DNA of 64,000 nucleotides, from NCBI GenBank assembly GCA_946699065.1, contig CAMPDV010000150.1:62001-126000 (forward strand), given 5' to 3'. The notes under the pieces were generated by a model. It made no database searches and was not told the DNA's origin. It worked only from the letters and a program-made list of their open reading frames with translations. Origin of the DNA: Loxodes magnus. Lineage: Eukaryota > Ciliophora > Karyorelictea > Loxodida > Loxodidae. Within the stretch, counting starts at the first letter, position 1. Each line of letters starts with the position of its first letter. Positions 25,823 to 36,100 of this stretch are shown in pieces. Made by a program: the position numbers and the translations under genes.

Positions 25823-28800
25823 ATGTTAATCATTTTTATTTTAGTAATTATTCTATAGGCTTGTTCATAAAGTTTATAGCTTTTGAATCAAACTACACCA
25901 ACTTATTTCACTGGCAGTAACGCCTCTAAAAGTACATTTTCAGATTTAAATTATGACCCCTCCATTAATTCCTAAACTTCGTGAGCTGTAAGTGGGTGAT
26001 TAAAGTTAGAAACTATAAATAGTAGCTATAGTTAAATTTTAAAAATTTCAAGTAGTACTGATTATATTTAGTTTGCTTTTATTCCTTAGTCTAGTTCTAA
26101 TACTTAAATAAATGTGCATAATTCAGCAAATGTTAAGCCAGCAATATTTCCATTTAGCTCTGATTGAATGCTTTTCTTAATTTAACAACAATCTAGCCAA
26201 TTTCTTTTCTGCTATGCTAAAGGAATATCACCTTCGCCTTCATTCGCAAATTTTTGTGGTATGATAAATGAAGGTTCAGGATAATATTTCATCTTTTAAA
26301 ATAGTCCTTTTATTAAATTAGGTGCTTTATCTAATTAATTTTAAGGTTGAATGCAAGATGTAAGATTTTGAACTAACAATAAATGATTTAATGAAAGTGA
26401 ATTCTTAGATCTTTCTTTATAACATCCATGGTCTCTTAGTTGTTTAGGCTACTATAATGAAACATTTTTAAATCCTTGCTAACCTTGTAACGATAGATGT
26501 CTTACTTGTAATGGACCTTTAGATATAAATTGCACAACTTGCAGATAAAATTAATATCTAGACTAAACTAAAACATGTCAATGCAATCTTGGATTTAACA
26601 CCATTAATAATAATCCTTTAGAATGTGAATAATGTGATAAATTTATGCCTTTTTGTGCAACTTTTTCTAGCACTTCAGTTTGTACTTCATGTAAAGCTTC
26701 TAAATACTTAAATTTAGATGGAACTTGTTAAGATAGTTGTCCTACTATATAGCAAGATAAAGATTAGGATTACATATGCAAGCTTTGTAGTGAATTTCTA
26801 CCTAATTGTTTAGAATGTACTCAAGATGCCTTAAATTGTACAAAGTGCGCTGATGGTTTTTATATAGGAATCGACTTTAAATGCTATGCATGCTAAGATT
26901 CAAATTGCAAAAAATGCTCAAACGAAGGAAGCTTTTGTAATGAATGCAGTGGACCTTACAAACTAGAATTAGCAGTAAATAAATGTTCTTTAAATTGCCC
27001 AAATACTGAATAAGATTCTGATAAGGATGAAATATGTTAAACTTGCAATAAGATTTAGAATAATTGCATTTAATGTACTGAAAATGGATAATAATGCACT
27101 CTTTGTAACGATGGCTTCTTCATCAATAATTTTAAATGCGAATCCTGCTAATAAAAAATAGACTTTTGTGAGAGTTGTTCTTAAGATGAATTAAAATGCT
27201 CTAAATGCGTTTATCCAAAAAAGTTATCGAATAATTAGTGTGTCGATTAATGTCCTGATTTTGAATAAGATATAGACAAAGATAATGAATGCTAAGCATG
27301 TTATTACAGTATAGAAAATTGCTTAAAATGTAGTGGAAATAATAATACACTTATATGTGACTAATGCTATGGAAATTAAACTTTAATCAATAATTAGTGT
27401 TCATAGTGTGGACAAATAGATCCAAATTGTATACTATGTGAAGAACAGAACGTTTGTTTACAATGTAATAATGCAAAACTAACTAAAAATTCTTGCAAAC
27501 TCCAATGTGATGAAGATGAATAAGATTATGATTAAGATTACAAATGCGAATTATGTAGTAAAGTAATAGAAAATTGTTATAAATGTGATCAAAGCACTAA
27601 ATAGTGCTTAGAATGCAGTGAAGGATTCTTTTTATAAAACTAAGCTTGCTTTTCATGTTCAAAGATTCATGCTGACTGCATTAAATGTTCCGATAAAAAT
27701 ACTTGCTTAGCTTGCTTATATAATAAATAATTATATAATAATACTTATATAGAAAATTGCTCTATAACTGAGTTTTTTGACATACAAAAAGGAAATTGCA
27801 TTTCTTGTTAACTACCAATAAAAAATTGCTCATAATGTTCAGAAGATGGAACTAAGTGTCTCGTTTGCTAAAATGGATATAACTTAACTTAAAGTTTCAC
27901 ATGTGAATAGTACATAAATTAATTCAGTGAAGAAGAATAAGAAAATTAAGAACTATCGTAAAGTGAAAAAAGTTATATAAAATAAGCAGAAACTACAAAT
28001 AAAGTATTTGGGAACTCTATAACGGTATCATCAGCTGCTATAGTTTTATTTTAATAAGGAAGTATAACAGGTTTGGCTATATTCTGAATAATAATTTTTC
28101 TCGATGAGTTAATATGTTTAAATGGTTTACTTAACTTGAAATTTCCTAGTAACTTAAATTATCTCTATAAATTAAAATAGGTAGGAATGCTGAATTTTAA
28201 TTTTGGAATTCAAAGTTTATTTCTTACAGATAGCAATTAAAACTAAATAAGAAACGAAAATTTTAATGCTTATAATTATAAGGAGTATATTCTACTTTCT
28301 AATATTTATAGAGCTTAGTTTGAACTATCTATTTAATTTTTAATATTTTTAATCAGTTCCATTATTTCAAGAGTTTGAGTAGCGAATAAATATTTTAAGA
28401 GTATAATATCTCATTTTAAATACTGCTCGTTTATAAAGTTTTGCTTAGTTAATACTATTTAAATATGAATAGCTATTCTGCTTCAAATTTAGAATTTACA
28501 ATGAAATGATTGATATACTTCTTAAACTCCATTTTGGCCTTTTGTTTATTGGTAAGTATTTTTATTTAGATTATATTTGTTCTATTTTTAGCTTTTATAT
28601 TTTACTAGATTTATTAAATGCAAAGAGTAAGAAAAAAAAGCGATTAAGAAAGTGAAAGCTAACTAATGGTAAAATATGGAAGTTTATTTGAAGAGTTTAG
28701 AAACGAAGCAAATTTAGCAGTTTCTAGTTTTTATGCTTTATTTATCTTACGAAGATTTATAATAAGCTTAGTCATAGTATTTGCTTAATAGCATCAAGAA

Positions 28801-29655
28801 TTTTAAGTAATGACAATGATAGGATTAAGTGTATTTCAGATAAATTATTTAGTTTACTTTAATCCTTACAAATCTAGGATTGACTCAATACTTAATATTT
28901 TTAGCGAGTTGGTAATCTTTGTGATTTATCTTTTGGATCTGTGCTTCATTGCTTTTGAAAAGTAGCATAGATAGCTATTTACCTAAGATATGTATAATGA
29001 TACTGGCAAGTGCGTTATATTCCTATCTAGTTTAATAGCTTATTTCAATATTTCAGTATTTTTGCTAGTATTAATTAATTAGTTGTATCTAAAGGGCAAA
29101 GAATATAGAAGCAAAAAAGAGAAATAGTTACAGATTTCCCCTTTATATGAGTAAGATTTAGAGGAGAATAAGTAACAGTCTTAAGTAAATTAAAATATTT
29201 CTCAAATTAGCCAACTAAACTATTCATCTTAAAGATTGGTTAATAGCATAGATCTTGATTTATTCAACTAAACTTAGCAGAAAATACTATAAAGTAAGAT
29301 TATAATGGAGGATTTTAATATACTAAGGATTCCACCCAACTAAAAGAATGATAGATTAAAAAATAGTTAAAGAGAGGCTTGACGCAAAAATTATTCGAAG
29401 TAAAAAAAGCATATAATGAGGCTTTTAATAAGAAAAGCATAAAAATAAAAAGTAGATATATCAAGTCTGATTAATGGCATAAATAAATTAGATATTTTGG
29501 ATTATAAAAAACGCAAAAATATATATACTATAAAAAGGTTAAAAATGCTCGTTCGAGAGCATCTTAAAGAAATTGGCAAAACATAAAAGAATAAAGAGGA
29601 AATAAATATATTGATGAAATATTTTGATTACTTGTGTTCAAGAGCAGAAATCTGA
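25823..29655 (+). CDS. large secreted/membrane protein: LamG-like domain, furin-like Cys repeats, multi-pass C-terminus
   Basis: The start ATG 25823 is followed by a signal peptide (MLIIFILVIILQACSQ). Residues about 25-200 form a LamG/ConA-like jelly roll: TSWAVSGWLKLE, then SSDWMLFLIQQQ, then FQGWMQDVRFWTNNKWFNE. Residues about 215-700 are Cys-rich with repeated CxxC spacing, as in furin-like repeats of ciliate surface proteins. Four modules carry an acidic linker of the type QDxDxDxxCxxC. A membrane segment lies at about 738-768 and several more follow before a Gln/Lys-rich cytoplasmic tail of about 190 residues, for about 1,275 residues in all. TAA and TAG occur throughout as Gln. TGA at 25982, 25997, 26165, 26348, 26369, 26384, 28085, 28376, 28466, 28502 and 29380 reads as Trp, against one TGG (26429). 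The frame changes by minus one near 28505-28515 (a one-base loss or an unseen intron). The TGA at 29653-29655 is the likely stop. The family is probably a cell-surface receptor or adhesion protein; the ligand is unknown. Confidence 0.88.
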
Positions 29656-30039
29656 TATTAAAAACGTAAGACTATATTTAATAATAATCTCATTACATAA
29701 ATTAATTTATAACTAATTTAAATGGAAATTTCTTTCTATCTCTAAAATTAAATTATATACCTTTAACTTTTATAAAGATTCATTAATTTACTATATATAG
29801 TATAACTATAATATAAATTTAAATTGACTATAGAAGTTTCTTCATCTTAAGAAGTTAAAAATGTAAAATATTCTAAAAGAAAAATTCTGAAATATCAAGC
29901 ATAATATATCAGATTAATAATAATTTTTAATTTTATATTTTAGATAATTGCAACTTTTCTTATTTTATTTTTATCATGATCATTCTTTTAAGAATTATTT
30001 TTTACAGTTTAAATATTATTAAGCAAGTACTGTTTTTTT
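29656..30039. other. A+T-rich 3' flank of the large gene
   Basis: TAA and TAG become dense directly after the TGA at 29653, as expected past the end of a coding region. No further element is seen. Confidence 0.5.
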
Positions 30040-30690
30040 TATTTTAATGTTTTTTTCTTGGAATTTTAAAGATAGTTAAGTTTCTACTGGCTTTTTTTAG
30101 AATGGGTTTTAAGAAGAAATAGCAATGTTCTGCTGATTATTTCCTGCCAACGTATTTAGATATTGCATACTCAGTGGTCATAATCTTCAGCTGCTACCAA
30201 TCTGGAAAATTTTCAAGATTCATTCTCTCAAAGATCTTAGATTCAACCTAAGGTTCTTAAAGGTTAGAGGTATAATAAAACAAACCAAAATCTTGCTTCC
30301 ACTATTCTTCTGATTATTTGTATAAATTGATTAAGCTAATAAACTATATAAATATCTTAGAAGCAAATTTAGGTATTAGCTTTTATTATATATTTTTACT
30401 TAATAAATATTGAATCTAAAAGATTAAAATTTACAGAAGTAATCAAAATTTTCATATAACATAGCTTTCTTAGCTTCTATATCATATTATTCAATTTAGA
30501 AATTTCACAAAAAAATCCAATTCTGCATGCAAATTTTTATGAATATATGAAGACTCTAAAGAGAAAATTTAAAATATTGATTTTACAAAATATATTAATA
30601 TTTGTTATTAAAAATGGAGAAAATAAAGATTTTATTATAATCTTTTAAATTTAAATGCAAGTCTATCTCCATTAATATTTCGAACTCATT
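30040..30690 (-). CDS. possible gene with a Myb/SANT-like motif, spliced
   Basis: A G+C-richer patch at 30050-30330 reads on the minus strand as SEEQWKQDFGLFYYTSNLQE, then FERMNLENFPDWQQLKIMTT and ISKYVGRKQSAEHCYFFLKP. The last string resembles helix 3 of Myb/SANT domains (VG-R-S-EHC--FL), with Trp residues upstream at SEEQW and FPDW. Further upstream, in another frame, lie IEAKKAMLYENFDYFCKF (about 30470-30410) and NEFEILMEIDLHLNLKDYNK (about 30690-30630). At least one intron is therefore needed. Trp codons in the motif are TGG. It would be a DNA-binding or chromatin protein if the motif is real. The gene sits about 115 bp from the edge of the large tandem array and converges on the large plus-strand gene. 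Confidence 0.4.
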
Positions 30691-30867
30691 CCTACATTTA
30701 CAAAAAAAGTAAGTTAAAATATTATTAATTTATTAATTTTTCTTTAACTTATTTTTGAATTAATTATGTGATGAAAATATTCCCAAATTCATCTTATTTA
30801 AAAATTAAAATTTACACTAATAAATAAAAAAAAGTAGCTTGTAATTTTGGATAAAAATGAATATCGA

Positions 30868-31680
30868 TTATATATAATAAAAAACATAAATTGTATATAC
30901 TTTAAAAAATTATATAGTAAATAATCGATTTGAAAAAGTGTAAAATTGAATATATATCTTAAAAAAATAACATATAGTTCATAAATAAATAATGCTTTAA
31001 AATGTTGTTATGAAAAAGATATTAAATAAAGTAATTGAAAGACAATAATATTACCTATAAAAAATAAGCGTAGCCAATCATAAATAATTAACCAGTTTAT
31101 AAAATTTATTAAGGTTAAAAGTATAAAAACATCATTTTATATACATAAGAGTGTAAATAATAAAACCAACTTAAATAGTAAATCTAAAACGAAAAAGTAG
31201 AAAATCATAAAATAAATGGTAATTAAAAATATTGATAAAATATATAATTATAAAAAACATTATAAAGAAATAAAAAAGTAAATAATAAAAATATAAATAA
31301 AATTTAAAAATTATAAAGTAAAAAAATTTATTAAAATAGTAAAATAAAATAATGCTTAAAAAAGTAAAAATATAAATAATTTAAAATTTATGAAATAAAA
31401 AAGTAAATTCAGAAAGTAAAAAAATAAAAAATATGAATAATTTCAAAAATTTAATAGTTTGTGATTGAATGTTAATATATAAAAATACAAAGGATAATAA
31501 TATTGTAAATTGTTAAATACTAGAGTTAAGAAAAAGCTAGAATCAAAATAAAATGGATTTTATGATAAAGAGCAAAATATTTAATTTCTATTAAATAATT
31601 TAGAATAAAAGTTTGGCTAATAAACATGTATCATAAAAGAAAAGCATGATTTAGTTAAATATTTAAATGGTTAAAGATAG
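30868..31680. repeat. half A of the 2485-bp unit (first copy)
   Basis: Half A shares ordered blocks with half B: GAAAAAGTGTAAA (30932 and 31782), TTACCTATAAAAAATAA (31051 and 31918), AAAAAGCTA (31531 and 32375) and ATTTAGTTAAA (31648 and 32517). The offsets of 844-869 bp show an old internal duplication with small indels. Confidence 0.75.
31050..31090 (+). promoter_or_regulatory. conserved TATA/CCAAT-like block (half A; repeated in half B and in all units)
   Basis: ATTACCTATAAAAAATAA followed by GTAGCCAATCATAAATAA is the best conserved block between the two otherwise diverged halves (second copy at about 31917-31952). It combines a TATA-like run and a CCAAT-like pentamer. Selection on a control site is one explanation, but no transcript is shown. 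Confidence 0.3.
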
Positions 31681-31734
31681 TTTAATACTGTTCAGTAATT
31701 TTTTAGGAATATGAGAGCTTTTACCAGGAATAAT

Positions 31735-32550
31735 AAGAAACAAAAATTGAATATTATATCAAAAATTATATACATTTATATGAAAAAGTGTAAATGTATC
31801 TTATAAATCTCATAAAAAATTACATAATAATCCTAATTAAAATAAATAATTCCTTATAATTTTGTTATGCAAAAGATATTAAGCAAATAAAATTATTTTA
31901 ATGAAAGAACAAAAATATTACCTATAAAAAATAAAAGTAGCCAATCATAAATAAATCAACTAGTGAATATAATTTATTACTGATAAAAGAATAAGTTAAC
32001 TATTTTATATGTCTAATAATATAACAAAAAACTAACATGAATAGAAAAGTATAAATCGGAAAAATAGAAAAGAACCTAAAATTAAATACTAATAAAAAAT
32101 TTATGACTACTAAATTTTTTATAAAGTAAGCAAAAATTTACAATAAAATTTAAATTATAATTAAAAAAATTAAAGTTAAAAAAATGTATAAAAATAGTAA
32201 AAATAAAAATATTTTATAAAAAAGTAAATGCTTAAATATTTTAAATTTATGCAATAAAATTGGAAAGTTTAGAAAATAAATCGTAAAAATAACTAAAAAT
32301 ATTTTATACTTTGTAGTTGAAGATTAATACATAAAAATGCGGAAGATACAATTACCGTTTTATCAAATATTAGAAAAAAGCTAACATTCAAATAAAATGA
32401 ATTTTATATTAAAAAGCAAAATATTTCATTTCTTCTAAATATTTCTGAATAAAATTTATTTTTACAGAAAACATATTCTGATAAAGTTTGGTTAATTAAC
32501 ACATTATATAAAAAATGATTTAGTTAAAAAAGTAGAATAATAAGAAGAAT
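31735..32550. repeat. half B of the 2485-bp unit (first copy)
   Basis: This is the diverged partner of half A, with the same block order. Both halves are carried in every later unit, so the duplication predates amplification of the array. Confidence 0.75.
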
Positions 32551-32927
32551 AGCGTAAATTAAAAATATCTAGTATTATAAAAAAATATCTATGTATATAA
32601 AATTTTAATCATTATTAAAAAAATAATAGCTATAAAATTTTAATTCATAATGAAAATTTAAATAACCTTAGCAAAATAAAAATAAGCATAAATTTATCTA
32701 ATAAGTAAAAGTAAAATATCCAAATAACTGTATATAAAGAATAGTTTTAATAAAGAAAATACTAAATTAAAGATAATAAAGATATTATATAATTAAAAAT
32801 TTTAATAAAATTAAGATAATAATAATAATAATTGATTATATGGGTCTTATATTTTTAGGCTAACCACTTTTTAAGTTTAAAATTAGGTATAAGTATCAAC
32901 TTCAAATCTGTTTAGTTTTTGTCTATC

Positions 32928-33122
32928 TTAGATCTTGATGATTTTTTTAATTGTTAGTTCTAATCTTTTATAAAAAAATATAAATGTAATAGCAAATAAA
33001 AAATTTATATAGTTTATTTTTGCGTTATTTGTTAATGAATTTAATAGACAAAAAAGAAGTGAAAAATTTAACTTAAAAATATAGTATACAATGTTATTTG
33101 ACAAAATATTATTATAAAACAA
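32928..33122 (-). CDS. 64-codon open frame in segment C of each unit, doubtful
   Basis: The frame is identical or nearly so in ten units (for example 35413-35607, 55308-55502, 62765-62959) and is broken by one-base indels in the units near 47.9, 50.4 and 52.9 kb. It opens at TTG, not ATG, and would encode a hydrophobic Asn/Phe-rich peptide. Read with TAA = Gln it continues left through a less A+T-rich block (LNRFEVDTYTQFQTQKVVSL). An adjacent frame reads equally well there. It may be an incidental open frame preserved only because the repeat copies are identical. Confidence 0.2.
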   Translation of the reverse strand: MFYNNILSNNIVYYIFKLNFSLLFCLLNSLTNNAKINYINFLFAITFIFFYKRLELTIKKIIKI

Positions 33123-36100
33123 ATTATTTTAAAAGAAGATTGTTATCTATAAAATTTTGTTTAATTTATTTAGACTAACAGAAGATAAATTTTTTCAAAG
33201 TAATTTAATCCTAAAAAATTAGAATTATAAAGTAAAAGTAATTAAAATTGACTTAATAATATAAATGAACAGATTTAAATAAAAGTAGATATTTATAAAA
33301 TTTACACTAATAAATAAAAAAAAGTAGCTTGTAATTTTGGATAAAAATGAATATCGATTATATATAATAAAAAACATAAATTGTATATACTTTAAAAAAT
33401 TATATAGTAAATAATCGATTTGAAAAAGTGTAAAATTGAATATATATCTTAAAAAAATAACATATAGTTCATAAATAAATAATGCTTTAAAATGTTGTTA
33501 TGAAAAAGATATTAAATAAAGTAATTGAAAGACAATAATATTACCTATAAAAAATAAGCGTAGCCAATCATAAATAATTAACCAGTTTATAAAATTTATT
33601 AAGTTAAAAGTATAAAAACATAATTTTATATACATAAGAGTGTAAATAATAAAGCCAACTTAAATAGTAAATCTAAAACGAAAAAGTAGAAAATCATAAA
33701 ATAAATGGTAATTAAAAATATTGATAAAATATATAATTATAAAAAACATTATAAAGAAATAAAAAAGTAAATAATAAAAATATAAATAAAATTTAAAAAT
33801 TATAAAGTAAAAAAATTTATTAAAATAGTAAAATAAAATAATGCTTAAAAAAGTAAAAATATAAATAATTTAAAATTTATGAAATAAAAAAGTAAATTCA
33901 GAAAGTAAAAAAATAAAAAATATGAATAATTTCAAAAATTTAATAGTTTGTGATTGAATGTAAATATATAGAAATAAAAAGGATAATAATATTGTTAATT
34001 TATTAAACACTAGAGTTAAGAAAAAGCTAGAATCAAAATAAAATGGATTTTATGATAAAGAGCAAAATATTTAATTTCTATTAAATAATTTAGAATAAAA
34101 GTTTGGCTAATAAACATGTATCATAAAAGAAAAGCATGATTTAGTTAAATATTTAAATGGTTAAAGATAGTTTAATACTGTTCAGTAATTTTTTAGGAAT
34201 ATGAGAGCTTTTACCAGGAATAATAAGAAACAAAAATTGAATATTATATCAAAAATTATATACATTTATATGAAAAAGTGTAAATGTATCTTATAAATCT
34301 CATAAAAAATTACATAATAATGCTAATTAAAATAAATAATTCCTTATAATTTTGTTATGCAAAAGATATTAAGCAAATAAAATTATTTTAATGAAAGAAC
34401 AAAAATATTACCTATAAAAAATAAAAGTAGCCAATCATAAATAAATCAACTAGTGAATATAATTTATTACTGATAAAAGAATAAGTTAACTATTTTATAT
34501 GTCTAATAATATAACAAAAAACTAACATGAATAGAAAAGTATAAATCGGAAAAATAGAAAAGAACCTAAAATTAAATACTAATACAAAATTTATGACTAC
34601 TAAATTTTTTATAAAGTAAGCAAAAATTTACAATAAAATTTAAATTATAATTAAAAAAATTAAAGTTAAAAAAATGTATAAAAATAGTAAAAATACAAAT
34701 ATTTTATAAAAAAGTAAATGCTTAAATATTTTAAATTTATGCAATAAAATTGGAAAGTTTAGAAAATAAATCGTAAAAATAACTAAAAATATTTTATACT
34801 TTTTAGTTGAAGATTAATACATAAAAATGCGGAAGATACAATTACCGTTTTATCAAATATTAGAAAAAAGCTAACATTCAAATAAAATGAATTTTATATT
34901 AAAAAGCAAAATATTTAATTTCTTCTAAATATTTTAGAATAAAATTTATTTTTACAGAAAACATATTCTGATAAAAGTTTGGTTAATTAACACATTATAT
35001 AAAAAATGATGTAGTTAAAAAAGTAGAATAAGAAGAAGAATATTGTAAATTAAAAATATCTAGTATTATAAAAAAATATCTATATATATAAAATTTTTAT
35101 CATTATTAAAAAAATAATAGCTATAAAATTTTAATTCATAATGAAAATTTAAATAACCTTAGCAAAATATAAATAAGCATAAAATTATCTAATAAGTAAA
35201 AGTAAAATATCCAAATAACTGTATATAAAGAATAGTTTTAATAAAGAAAATACTAAATTAAAGATAATAAAGATATTATATAATTAAAAATTTTAATAAA
35301 ATTAAGATAATAATAATTGATTATATGGGTCTTATATTTTTAGGCTAACCACTTTTTAAGTTTAAAATTAGGTATAAGTATCAACTTCAAATCTGTTTAG
35401 TTTTTGTCTATCTTAGATCTTGATGATTTTTTTAATTGTTAGTTCTAATCTTTTATAAAAAAATATAAATGTAATAGCAAATAAAAAATTTATATAGTTT
35501 ATTTTTGCGTTATTTGTTAATGAATTTAATAGACAAAAAAGAAGTGAAAAATTTAACTTAAAAATATAGTATACAATGTTATTTGACAAAATATTATTAT
35601 AAAACAAATTATTTTAAAAGAAGATTGTTATCTATAAAATTTTGTTTAATTTATTTAGACTAACAGAAGATAAATTTTTTCAAAGTAATTTAATCCTAAA
35701 AAATTAGAATTATAAAGTAAAAGTAATTAAAATTGATTTAATAATATAAATGAACAGATTTAAATAAAAGTAGATATTTATAAAATTTACACTAATAAAT
35801 AAAAAAAAGTAGCTTGTAATTTTGGATAAAAATGAATATCGATTATATATAATAAAAAACATAAATTGTATATACTTTAAAAAATTATATAGTAAATAAT
35901 CGATTTGAAAAAGTGTAAAATTGAATATATATCTTAAAAAAATAACATATAGTTCATAAATAAATAATGCTTTAAAATGTTGTTATGAAAAAGATATTAA
36001 ATAAAGTAATTGAAAGACAATAATATTACCTATAAAAAATAAGCGTAGCCAATCATAAATAATTAACCAGTTTATAAAATTTATTAAGTTAAAAGTATAA

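Noticed and set aside
25823-29655. The large gene as a decayed Tetrahymena-type pseudogene
   Set aside because: Eleven TGA codons at Trp-like positions, almost no TGG, intact Cys spacing and a single frame change do not fit random decay.
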